Shown piece after piece: positions 44,431-52,703 of a stretch of 64,000 nt of DNA (its first letter is position 1; each line of letters starts with the position of its first letter). The position numbers were made by a program, and so were the translations under genes. A model generated the notes under the pieces. The model saw nothing but the letters and a program-made list of their open reading frames with translations. It did not search any database and had not been told where the DNA came from. This DNA comes from Myxococcales bacterium (GTDB taxonomy: Bacteria; Myxococcota_A; Polyangia; Polyangiales; Polyangiaceae), in NCBI GenBank assembly GCA_016703425.1, contig JADJCA010000031.1:248001-312000 (forward strand), read 5' to 3'.

Positions 44431-45481
44431 TCAATCCTCGCCATCGTCCTTGTCGCGGCGCCGGTCGAGGAGCGCCGTCACCGCGTCGGCGGTGGCCCGC
44501 ACGAGCGGCAAGACGCTGGGGTAGTCCATGCGCGTCGGGCCGATGACCCCCACCGTGCCGACGGGCTTGCCCTTCTCAAGGAAAGAAGCGCCCACGATGG
44601 CCAGGTGCCCGCCGCCCAGATCGCCGGCTTCGCTGCCCACGACGACAGAGCCGCCGGCGACAATGGTTTGATCGAGGAGGCGAACGATCTGCTCCGGGCT
44701 CCTCGAGGGCTGCGACGACCTGCCGGAGCCCGTCGCCACCAGCAAACTCGGGTCGCTCGAGGAGGCGCGATTGCCCCTCGATGAAGATGTCGGCAAGGCC
44801 GCCAGCGGCCTCACGAACGACCTCACTCCCGAGCGTGTACGCCTTCTGGCGGAGGGCATCGCCCTGCACATTTTCGTTGTTAAGGCGGCGCGCGAAGAAG
44901 TCGCGGAGCTCGCCGAGGGACCGGCCTTCCGTCACCTCGTCCAGGAGGTTGTGGATGCGCAAGAGCTCGGTGTCGGAGATTTGCGCGCGCAGGAAGCGGT
45001 TCTGGACGGCGCCGTTGGTCATGACGAGGACCGCCAGCAATTCGCCGGGCGTCGTGCGAACGAAGCGGAGGTGCTTGAGCTTGAGACTCTCGGCCTTGGG
45101 CGAGATGACCACGGCCGCCGTGCCCGTGAGATCGCTCAAGATGCGCCCCGTCTCTCGGAGCACGTTTTGCCCCGGCACGAGCTCGTCGAAGCGAGAACGG
45201 ATGCGCTCTCGCTCCTCGGCGCTCAGCTTTCGGAGCTCCATCAGCGCATCAATGAAGAGGCGGAAGGCGCGATCCGTCGGTACGCGGCCGGCGCTCGTGT
45301 GCGGCTGGGCGAGGTAGCCGAGGTCTTCGAGATCGGAGAGAACGTTGCGAATGGTCGCTGGCGAGAGGAGGAGGCCATATTTCTTGGCGAGCGTGCGTGA
45401 GCCGACCGGCTCGCCCGTCGACACGTATTCGGAAATGGCAGCGTAGAGAATCTGCCGCGCACGCTGGTTGAGCTCCGTCAT
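44431..45481 (-). pseudogene. hrcA: Heat-inducible repressor HrcA, frameshifted
   Basis: HrcA represses class I heat-shock genes. The first frame from ATG 45481 gives the winged-helix start (LNQRARQILYAAISEYV, PVGSRTLAKKY) and core as far as VVAALEEP. The rest continues in another frame as EQIVRLLDQ and ends with GTVGVIGPTRMDYPSVLPLV, the HrcA hallmark. Removing one base from the GGG at 44696-44698 joins the two into 349 residues, a normal length. No CIRCE element (TTAGCACTC/GAGTGCTAA) was seen in the window. grpE and dnaK are not nearby. Confidence 0.88.
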
Positions 45482-45490
45482 CGGTCAAAA

Positions 45491-45512
45491 GCGGAGGATA
45501 GCGCGCCTCCGC
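45491..45512. promoter_or_regulatory. Inverted repeat upstream of hrcA
   Basis: GCGGAGG (45491-45497) and CCTCCGC (45506-45512) form a perfect 7-base dyad with 8-base spacing, 10 bases upstream of the hrcA start. It is not a CIRCE sequence. It could be an operator, or a hairpin in the hrcA leader. Function is unproven. Confidence 0.35.
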
Positions 45513-45651
45513 ACGCGGCGCTTGCGCCTGGCCTCCGGCTATCGGCCTTTCCCGCCCTTGCGCGCCAGCCGCCCCAAAGTTCGGCGAGCCCCAAGGCGCG
45601 TGCTAGGACTGGGAGGTTCGGGCCTCCCCGGCCCGTGCCGCCGCATCCGAG

Positions 45652-46413
45652 ATGCCCTTCGCCGCCCCCTCCCGAGGCCTTGCTCGTGCCGTCCGCGCCC
45701 TCTCGGGGCTCGCGGCGGCCGCCGTCGTTTGCACCCTCGACGGCCCCCTCGTGGCCGGCGACCCGGACGTTCAAACGCCAGAGAATCCCTCACAAACCCC
45801 CGCCGTCACGTACGCCGGCCTCGACGCGTCCGCGTGCCAGAGCGAGCTCACGCGCCGGGGCGTCTCGTTCCAGTCCGTGGACACCGCGCGCGGCGTGCTA
45901 GCCCCGCTAAGGCTCACGGGTCCTATCCGCGGGGTGACGTTCCGGTCGACCTTGCCCGAGAAGGCGCGCGCGACCGCCGCCTGGGAGATTGTCGACTGCC
46001 GGCTCGCGCTCGCGCTCGACGACTTCGCCGCCATCTTGGCGGAGCGCGACGTCAAAGAGGTCGTTCACTTCTCCATGTACCGACCGCCGCCGCTACGCGG
46101 CTGGATCGACGGGATGCTTGGAAAGCGGCACACGGGCGCCCTCGCCATCGACGCGGCCCGCTTCGTGAAGAGCGACGGCACGACGCTCGACGTCGAGACA
46201 CACTTCGGCGGACGCATCGGACAGAAAACCTGCGGCACCAGCGCAGCGCCGCAGCCGAAGAGCACCGAAGGCCGCGTGCTTCGCGAGATTGTCTGCGAGG
46301 CGGCCGACAAGCATCTGTTCAACGTTCAGCTAACGCCGCACTACAACCGCGCGCACAAGAATCACCTTCACCTCGAGGTGACGCCCGGCGTGAAGTGGTT
46401 CCTCATTCGCTAG
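45652..46413 (+). CDS. Extensin-like C-terminal domain protein
   Basis: A 253-residue exported protein. A signal peptide (about 1-36) precedes an extensin-like_C domain. Visible are the opening ACQSELTRRGVSFQ, then GVLAPLRLTGPI, HTGALAIDAARF and the closing HYNRAHKNHLHLEV, whose His residues suit an M15-like zinc site. Proteins of this family are bacterial, despite the plant-derived name, and probably act as cell-wall peptidases. It is divergent from hrcA (170-base gap). Confidence 0.83.
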   Translation: MPFAAPSRGLARAVRALSGLAAAAVVCTLDGPLVAGDPDVQTPENPSQTPAVTYAGLDASACQSELTRRGVSFQSVDTARGVLAPLRLTGPIRGVTFRSTLPEKARATAAWEIVDCRLALALDDFAAILAERDVKEVVHFSMYRPPPLRGWIDGMLGKRHTGALAIDAARFVKSDGTTLDVETHFGGRIGQKTCGTSAAPQPKSTEGRVLREIVCEAADKHLFNVQLTPHYNRAHKNHLHLEVTPGVKWFLIR

Positions 46414-46436
46414 CGTGAGCACGGCTGCGGCTCACG
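46414..46436. terminator. Stem-loop spanning two convergent gene ends
   Basis: CGTGAGC (46414-46420) pairs with GCTCACG (46430-46436) around a 9-base loop. It starts right after the extensin-like stop and covers the stop of the convergent pseudouridine synthase gene. It is well placed as a bidirectional terminator, although no T-tract follows. Confidence 0.42.
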
Positions 46437-47391
46437 GCGCCTTCGCGCGAAGGCGAGCGAGCGTCTCTGCAAAGTCCGCCGGCACCGGCACCGTGAACTT
46501 CATGGGCTCCTCGGTCTTCGGGTGCAAGAACCCGAGCTCGGCGGCGTGCAACATCAAGCGCGGCGCTGGGATGCGCTCGCCACTGTATTCGCGGCAATAG
46601 ACGCGCTCGCCGATGAGCGGGTGCCCGACCTCGCTCAAGTGAACGCGGATTTGGTGCGTGCGGCCCGTCTCGAGACGACAGGTGACGAGCGTGGCGCCCT
46701 CCTTTGCGGCCGCGCCGCCGCTGAGCCGCTCGTCGACGTCCACGTGCGTCACGGCGCGCTGCCCTGCTTCGAGGCGCGGACGGTTTCCCTTCATGCGTTC
46801 GATGGAGCCGCGGAGCCCATCGCCGCGATCTTCGACGAGGTGCGACGTCAACGAGCGTGACGTCATGACGCCGTGAACCATGGCGCGGTAGAGGCGGTGC
46901 ACCGAGTGGACGCGAAACTGGGAGGCCAGGCTCTGCTTGGCCAGCCACGAGCGCGTGAACACCACGAGGCCCGTGGTCTCCTTGTCGATGCGGTGAACGA
47001 CGCCGAGCGGCGGGCGTTGACCGCGCTCGCGCCCGGAGCGCTGGAGCGCCGCGCGCACGCGCTCGTCGAGGGTTCCCGTCTCGGTGTCGTCGTACGGCAC
47101 CGTGCTGATGCCCGCGGGCTTGTTCACGACGACGACGTGGGCGTCGACGAAGACGATGCGCTCCTTCTCGAGCTCGTCGGGTCGGGGCCGCCGCGCCGCG
47201 AGGTCGAGGCTCACCGTCACGCCCGCGCGCACGCGTCGCTCGACGACCGTCACGACTTCCCCGTCGGCCTCGATCTTCCCGGTCTCGATGTACCCGCGTG
47301 CCTTCCCCCACGAGACCTCGAAGAGGGCGCGCACGACGGCGTCGAGCGACTTGCCGCCAAGCTCGGCGGGGACCACGTGCGACGTCTTCAT
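46432..47391 (-). CDS. RluA-family pseudouridine synthase
   Basis: A 319-residue RluA-type pseudouridine synthase. An S4-like RNA-binding region (about 10-60: GGKSLDAVVRALFEVSWG) is followed by the catalytic HRIDKETTGLVV (Asp in HRID) and RLETGRTHQIRVHL. It modifies uridines in rRNA or tRNA; which one cannot be told from sequence alone. I use the ATG at 47391 because the S4 region follows closely; the frame is open to 47469. No clear Shine-Dalgarno precedes it. Confidence 0.88.
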   Translation of the reverse strand: MKTSHVVPAELGGKSLDAVVRALFEVSWGKARGYIETGKIEADGEVVTVVERRVRAGVTVSLDLAARRPRPDELEKERIVFVDAHVVVVNKPAGISTVPYDDTETGTLDERVRAALQRSGRERGQRPPLGVVHRIDKETTGLVVFTRSWLAKQSLASQFRVHSVHRLYRAMVHGVMTSRSLTSHLVEDRGDGLRGSIERMKGNRPRLEAGQRAVTHVDVDERLSGGAAAKEGATLVTCRLETGRTHQIRVHLSEVGHPLIGERVYCREYSGERIPAPRLMLHAAELGFLHPKTEEPMKFTVPVPADFAETLARLRAKAP

Positions 47392-47477
47392 GCGAGGGCG
47401 AGTGTCGCACGATGTCGGCCCCGACGTCGCGAGAGGCGCCGGAAAGGCGTGCATTTGAGGCATGTGCACGTGCCCCC

Positions 47478-47505
47478 TTCACAAATCCCGCGAGCTTTGT
47501 ATCGT
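47478..47505 (+). promoter_or_regulatory. Candidate sigma-70-type promoter
   Basis: TTCACA (47478-47483) and TATCGT (47500-47505) are separated by 16 bases and match the -35 and -10 consensus at 5/6 and 4/6. The start site would fall near 47512, about 57 bases before the response-regulator GTG at 47569. No experiment supports it. Confidence 0.4.
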
Positions 47506-47568
47506 AGGCGTCTCTGACAGCGCCTCCATAAGGAGCGCAGCCGCCCGTGAGTCCGTGAGGAGAAGCCC

Positions 47569-48291
47569 GTGCCGAAGACCCTGCTAGCCGTCGACGACAG
47601 CGTCACGATGCGAAAAGTGCTGGAGATCGCGTTTTCCGGTGAGGAGTTCAACGTGATCACGGCCGAGGGTCGCGACGATGCCCTCGGCAAGATGAGCGAG
47701 AAGCCGAGCGTCGTCTTGATCGACGGTGGCGAAGACTGGGGCTACGCGCTGGCGAAGGACGTTCGCGCCCAAGCGCCGGGCGCGACCATCCTCATGATGT
47801 CGAGCCGCTTCTCCCCCTACGACGCCGCCAAAGCGAAGGAGTCCGGGGCCGACGACAACCTCGAGAAGCCGTTCGAATCGAACGCCGCCGTCGACAAGGT
47901 GAAGAAGGCCATGGCCGCCCACGAGGGTGGTGGTGACGTCGCCGCCGCCGCCGCGCCCGCACCGGCTGCGGCTCCGGCTCCGAAGGCCGCACCCGTGGCG
48001 GCCGCCGCACCGGCTCCCAAGGCCGCGGCTGCCGCACCGGCTCCCGCCAAGGCCGCCGAAGCGCCCAAGCCCGCCGCCGCCGCGGCTCCCGCGAAGGCCG
48101 CCGCTGCGCCGGCCGCCACCAACGGCAAGGCCATGGCCGGCAAGCTCGCCGACCTCGGTCTCACGCCGCAGCAGGTGGAGGCGGTCATGGCGCTCTCGCG
48201 TCAGGCCGTCGAAGAGGTCATCTGGGAGGTCGTTCCGGTCCTCGCGGCGACGATGATCCGAGAAGAAATCACCCGCCTCACGAAGGAGTAA
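47569..48291 (+). CDS. Response regulator with Ala/Pro-rich linker
   Basis: A 240-residue protein. The receiver (about 1-115) is intact: acidic pair VDDS, phospho-Asp in VVLIDGG, a Ser in the switch position (MMSSR) and Lys in EKPF. Residues 120-185 are a low-complexity Ala/Pro/Lys linker. The last 45 residues form a short helical domain with WEVVPVLAATMIREEI. There is no DNA-binding domain, so the output is probably protein-protein. GTG start with GAGGAG 8-9 bases before it. A 48-residue protein repeating the C-terminal motif follows 2 bases after the stop. Confidence 0.87.
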   Translation: MPKTLLAVDDSVTMRKVLEIAFSGEEFNVITAEGRDDALGKMSEKPSVVLIDGGEDWGYALAKDVRAQAPGATILMMSSRFSPYDAAKAKESGADDNLEKPFESNAAVDKVKKAMAAHEGGGDVAAAAAPAPAAAPAPKAAPVAAAAPAPKAAAAAPAPAKAAEAPKPAAAAAPAKAAAAPAATNGKAMAGKLADLGLTPQQVEAVMALSRQAVEEVIWEVVPVLAATMIREEITRLTKE

Positions 48292-48293
48292 CC

Positions 48294-48440
48294 ATGGCCT
48301 TCGAAGGAAAAAAAGAGTCCACCGAAGCCCTCACCGAGGCCGACGTCAAGGCGCTGCTTCAGCAGGTTGCTTGGGACGTCGTCCCGCAGCTCGCTGAAGC
48401 GCTGCTCCGCGAAGAGCTCGACAAGCAGCTCAAGGACTGA
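48294..48440 (+). CDS. 48-residue protein sharing the response regulator's C-terminal motif
   Basis: An uncatalogued short gene of 48 residues. AAGGAG lies 6 bases before its ATG, which begins 2 bases after the response-regulator stop. Its second half reads VAWDVVPQLAEALLREEL, closely matching IWEVVPVLAATMIREEI in the preceding protein (shared W-[DE]-VVP-x-LA and REE). The first half is charged and polar. It could compete with, or form a complex with, the tail of the response regulator. The strong ribosome site and shared motif argue that it is translated. Confidence 0.75.
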   Translation: MAFEGKKESTEALTEADVKALLQQVAWDVVPQLAEALLREELDKQLKD

Positions 48441-48547
48441 GTCCACCAAGGCCAGCGGCGCACTGGGGCCACACGAGCCCCGTGCGCACGTCGCGTGACT
48501 GACGTGGAGGCCTCCCTCCGCGCGCCCGGCCGTGGTAATTCCGGCGG

Positions 48548-51373
48548 ATGAGCGACGCGCCCCAGAACGACGGTTCCCCCGATCTGACCAAGGCCTACGA
48601 GCCGCGCGAGGTCGAAGAGCGCTGGTACGCGTTCTGGGAGAAAGAAGGCGTCTTCGACGCGAGCGACGCCCCCGACGGCCGCCCCGTCTACGTGATCCCG
48701 ATGCCGCCACCGAACGTGACGGGCTCCTTGCACATGGGCCACGCGCAGCGTTGCACGCTCGAAGACGCGCTCGTCCGCTACCACCGGATGATGGGATATT
48801 GCACGCTTTGGCAGCCGGGCATCGATCACGCGGGCATCGCCACGCAGACCGTCGTGGAGCGGCAGCTCGCCCGCGAAGGCAAGACGCGCCACGACCTGGG
48901 CCGCGAGGCCTTCACGGAGCGCGTGTGGCAATGGAAGGCCGAGAGCGGCGGGACCATCGCGCGGCAGCAGCGGAAGCTCGGCGCGTCGCCCGACTGGAAG
49001 CGCAGCAAGTTCACGATGGACCCGGATATGAATCACGCCGTTCGGGAGGCCTTCGTGCGCCTCTTCGAAGACGGCCTCATGTACCGCGCCACGCGCCTCA
49101 TCAACTGGTGCCCCGAGTGCCAGACGGCGCTCAGCGACCTCGAGGTGGAGAACGAAGAAGGGGCGCAAGGCGAGCTCTTCCAGTTCGCGTACAAGGTGGA
49201 GGGACTCGGCGACGAAGAGATCGTCGTCGCCACGACGCGCCCCGAGACGATGCTCGGAGACACGGCCGTCGCCGTTCACCCCGACGACCCGCGCTACACG
49301 CACCTCCACGGCAAGCGCCTCGTGCACCCCTTCCTCGAGCGAACGATCCCCATCGTGACGGACGCCATCTTGGTCGATCCGAAGTTTGGCACCGGCGCCG
49401 TCAAGGTGACGCCGGCGCACGACTTCAACGACTTCGCCACCGGCAAGCGGCACAACCTCGAGGAGATCAACATCCTCAACCTCGACGGGACCATGAACGC
49501 GGCCTCCGGCACCTTCGCCGGGCTCGATCGCAAGCGCGCCCGCACCGCCGTCAAGAAGGCGCTCGACGAAAAGGGCCTCGCGCGCGGCTCGAAGCCGCAC
49601 GTCCTCACGCTGCCGCGATGCCAACGCTCTGCCGGCGTCGTCGAGCCGATGATCTCGACGCAGTGGTTTCTCAAGATGGAGGCCATGGCGAAGGCGGCGC
49701 AGCGCGCCGTCGATGACGGGCGCACGGAGATCATCCCCGTCGAGTGGAAGAAGACCTACGACCACTTCCTCTCGAACATCCAAGACTGGTGCGTCTCGCG
49801 TCAGCTCTGGTGGGGCCATCAGATCCCGGCGTGGCACGGCCCGAACGGCGAGATTCGCGTGGCCCGCGAGCGGCCCGCCGAGTGCTCCGAGGAGGCCGGT
49901 TGGAAGCAAGATCCGGACGTCCTCGACACGTGGTTTTCGAGCGCCCTCTGGCCCTTCGCGACGCTCGGCTGGCCTGAGAAGACGCCCTCGCTCGCGAAGT
50001 TCTACCCGACCAACGCCAAGCAGAAGAGCGATCTCGAGACGGGCTACGACATCCTCTTCTTCTGGGTCGCCCGCATGATGATGTTCGGGCTCTACTTCAC
50101 CGGCGAGGTGCCCTTCCGCCGCGTCTTGCTCTCGGGCCTCATCGTCGACGAGACGGGCGACAAGATGAGCAAGGTGAAGGGCAACGTCATCGACCCGCTC
50201 GATCTCATCTACGGCGCCGAGTTCACCGAGATCGTCAAGAAGGCCCTGCCGGGGGCGCCCGAGGCGGAGGCGCTCGCGAAATTCAGGAAGGCGTACCCTT
50301 CGACGGCGCAGATGGGCAAAGGCTTTCCGGCCTTCGGCGCTGACGCGCTCCGCTACACGCTCGCGACGTTCCCGCCGAGCGCCAAGCGCATCGCGCTCGC
50401 GCCCAAACGCATCGAGGGCTACCGGTTCTTCCTCAACAAGGTTTGGAACGCGACGCGCTTCGTCCTCGGCAACTTGGGCGACCTCGCGTCGATCCCCGAG
50501 ACGCGCCCCGAGCCGAAGAGCCTCTACGGGCGAGCGATCCTGGCCCAACTCGACCACGCGACACGCGTGAGCCACGAGGCCTTCGCGACTTTCCGCATCG
50601 ACGACGCGGCCAACGAGCTCTATCGCTTCTTCTGGACGGACTTCTGCGACTGGTACGTCGAGCTCACCAAGATGGAGCTCAAGAGCGGGAGCCCCGAACA
50701 GCAGGCGGAGACGCGCCACGTGCTGGCGTACGTGCTCGAGGCGTCGCTTCGCCTCATGCACCCGCTCATGCCGTTCGTCACCGAGGAGCTGTGGCAACGG
50801 ACCCCGAGGCCGCTGTCGCGCCCCAAGTCCATCGCCCTCGCGCCCTACCCCGCGGCCAAAGCTGACGTTGACGAGGCCGCGCTCTCTGAGATGACCCTCG
50901 TGCGGAACGTCATCTCCGCGGCGCGCACCGTCCGCAGCGAGCACGAGATTCATCCGGCGGCGCAGCTCGACGTCTCCATTCGCGGGCCCGAAGCGGTACT
51001 CACGACGCTGAAGCGTCATGGCGGAGCCATCGCCGCGCTCGTGAAGACGACGGGAGAACGTTTCGAGTCGCCGGACGCGCAGAGGGCTGCTGGCACCGTC
51101 GTCGCCGTTATCCCCACAGAGCTTGGGACCGTCGAGGTGCTCGTAAGCCTCAAGGGGCACGTCACCAAGGAGCAGGAGCTCTCGCGCATCGAGCGCGAGC
51201 TCAAGCGCATCGACAAAGACATCGCCGCGCTCGCGAAGAAGCTCTCGAGCGCTGGCTTCGTCGACCGGGCACCGGCCGAGGTCGTCGTCGAGGCTCGCGC
51301 CCAACTTCGCTCCTTCGAGGAAGCCAAGGAGCGGCTCGTCAGCGCGCGCGCCCTCGCCGACGAGCTTTCTTGA
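48548..51373 (+). CDS. valS: Valyl-tRNA synthetase
   Basis: A 941-residue class I ValRS. The HIGH signature is in PPPNVTGSLHMGHA (about 57-70) and KMSKVKGNVIDP (about 539-550), where the usual KMSKS ends in Val. The CP1 editing domain lies between (TTRPETMLGDTAV). Anticodon-binding helices and a C-terminal coiled-coil arm (about 880-941, KEQELSRIERELKRI) are complete. The length is normal. It charges tRNA-Val. The opposite strand carries a very long shadow frame, ignored. Confidence 0.97.
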   Translation: MSDAPQNDGSPDLTKAYEPREVEERWYAFWEKEGVFDASDAPDGRPVYVIPMPPPNVTGSLHMGHAQRCTLEDALVRYHRMMGYCTLWQPGIDHAGIATQTVVERQLAREGKTRHDLGREAFTERVWQWKAESGGTIARQQRKLGASPDWKRSKFTMDPDMNHAVREAFVRLFEDGLMYRATRLINWCPECQTALSDLEVENEEGAQGELFQFAYKVEGLGDEEIVVATTRPETMLGDTAVAVHPDDPRYTHLHGKRLVHPFLERTIPIVTDAILVDPKFGTGAVKVTPAHDFNDFATGKRHNLEEINILNLDGTMNAASGTFAGLDRKRARTAVKKALDEKGLARGSKPHVLTLPRCQRSAGVVEPMISTQWFLKMEAMAKAAQRAVDDGRTEIIPVEWKKTYDHFLSNIQDWCVSRQLWWGHQIPAWHGPNGEIRVARERPAECSEEAGWKQDPDVLDTWFSSALWPFATLGWPEKTPSLAKFYPTNAKQKSDLETGYDILFFWVARMMMFGLYFTGEVPFRRVLLSGLIVDETGDKMSKVKGNVIDPLDLIYGAEFTEIVKKALPGAPEAEALAKFRKAYPSTAQMGKGFPAFGADALRYTLATFPPSAKRIALAPKRIEGYRFFLNKVWNATRFVLGNLGDLASIPETRPEPKSLYGRAILAQLDHATRVSHEAFATFRIDDAANELYRFFWTDFCDWYVELTKMELKSGSPEQQAETRHVLAYVLEASLRLMHPLMPFVTEELWQRTPRPLSRPKSIALAPYPAAKADVDEAALSEMTLVRNVISAARTVRSEHEIHPAAQLDVSIRGPEAVLTTLKRHGGAIAALVKTTGERFESPDAQRAAGTVVAVIPTELGTVEVLVSLKGHVTKEQELSRIERELKRIDKDIAALAKKLSSAGFVDRAPAEVVVEARAQLRSFEEAKERLVSARALADELS

Positions 51374-51414
51374 CGTCAGCGCCCGTCGGCGCCCGTTGAC
51401 CCGACGGACGCCGC

Positions 51415-52358
51415 TCAGAAAAGCTCGGCGACCACGTTGTCGAGGTGAAGCACCACGTCGGTGTCGCCGGAGGCGATGACACCGACGCCGATGATGGGAT
51501 CCTTTAGCCACGGCGGGTTCGCGAGCGTGTCGGCAAGGGGCGCGCAATACGACTGCGCCAAGAAGCGGAGCAGCACACGCACGCCGTCGCCGGGCGCGTC
51601 GCACGCCAAGCCCTTTGCGAGGAAGAGCTCGCTTGTGCCCACCACGAAGTCGAACTCGATGCGGTTTTTGATGAACACCTCCCGATCGACCTCGGCAAGG
51701 CTGATGATGGGCAACACGGCGGCGCCGGGGCCGATGGCCCGCTGCTCGAGCGCAAGGCGAACCTTCTCAGACGAAGGCACCTCGTGGAAGACCAGGCTCA
51801 TGCCGACGGGAAACGCCGAAAGGCCGCTCAGCCCCATGAAGGAGAAGTAGCGGTCCGGCGCACCGCCATCGGCGTCAAAGGCGACACGCTCGACACGGAG
51901 CTGCGCCTTGAAGCGAAACCCCTTCCCCGAGGCGCCTCCCGGCAAGAGCCGATGGGAGAAGAGGCCGACGGCCGCCGCCGTGGCGCGGACCGCGTTGGCG
52001 TGCGCCACAAGCTCCCGGGTCCCACCGGCGTCGTCGTCGAGGATCGCCATCGCGACGTCCCCGACTTGAAGCGGCTGCGGCACGTCGGCCGGTGCGGCCC
52101 ACAAGGAGCTTCGCGCGCCGAGTGTGCCTTCTTGAAAGTCGTCGCAGAAGGCGGGCCGCGGGCAGAGGCTCGCGCAGTAGTTGGCCCCCACGATGCAGGC
52201 GTCGGACGCGTCGATGGAGGGGCGGCCGCGTCACCGGCATCGGGCGTCACGAGCGGGAGCTCCTCGAGCCCTAGGAGGAGCCGACATGCGCCGAGCCCGA
52301 ACGCCGCGAGAGCCAGGGCGGAGAGCCCAACCGCCGGCCCCCTGGAAAAAGCGCCCAC
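51415..52358 (-). pseudogene. Lipoprotein of unknown function, frameshifted
   Basis: The first frame from GTG 52358 gives a signal peptide and lipobox GLGAC (Cys 25), then VTPDAGDAA. The mature protein continues in another frame as SIDASDACIVGANYCASLC and runs to the stop at 51415, with a beta-rich, lectin-like or concanavalin-type feel (VLHLDNVVAELF at the end). Adding one base to the GGGG at about 52219-52222 restores about 314 residues. Similar 'PDAG...DA' linkers after a lipobox are common in myxobacterial lipoproteins. The function is unknown. Confidence 0.68.
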
Positions 52359-52384
52359 GAGGGGCGAGTCTACTCCCGTGAGGG

Positions 52385-52696
52385 ATGACAGACCGCCCCC
52401 AAATCCGCGAAGATTGCCGGCTCATGGCAAAGAAGAACAAGAAGCCCTCGGCCTTGGCGGCCGCGGCATCCAAGCGTCTCGCGCGTATCGGTGCACCGGA
52501 CCCCGGTGAGGTGGCCCACGCGATGTTCCACGCAGAACAAAACGGCGAGGTGGAGCGTGTTCCCCTCGAAGACGGAAGCTGGGCGTGGGCCGTGCCCGAT
52601 CCGCAGGGCGGCCCGACGCGGCTCATGAAGCCGACGCCGGAGATGCTCGTGATGCTCGCGCAGTTCGAGCGCGAAGGGCACCCGCACCAGCACTGA
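52385..52696 (+). CDS. Small hypothetical protein
   Basis: A 103-residue basic-to-acidic protein in the gap before tyrA, ending 7 bases before that gene. It contains KKNKKPSALAAAASKRLARIG and later a WAWAVPDPQGGPTRLM stretch and a His-rich end. An internal ATG at 52424 is an alternative start that drops 13 residues; neither start has a convincing ribosome site at proper distance. It is transcribed in the direction of the next gene, so co-expression is likely. No family is recognised. Confidence 0.5.
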   Translation: MTDRPQIREDCRLMAKKNKKPSALAAAASKRLARIGAPDPGEVAHAMFHAEQNGEVERVPLEDGSWAWAVPDPQGGPTRLMKPTPEMLVMLAQFEREGHPHQH

Positions 52697-52703
52697 CGCG
52701 CCC

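Noticed and set aside
45482..45651. CIRCE element near hrcA
   Set aside because: No TTAGCACTC/GAGTGCTAA was found; only a different 7-base dyad is present.
48359..51604. Very long minus-strand open frame (over 1000 codons) opposite valS
   Set aside because: High-GC codon usage leaves the opposite strand free of stops; the plus-strand frame is a complete ValRS with signature motifs, and the minus translation is low-complexity and Arg/Glu/Leu-rich.
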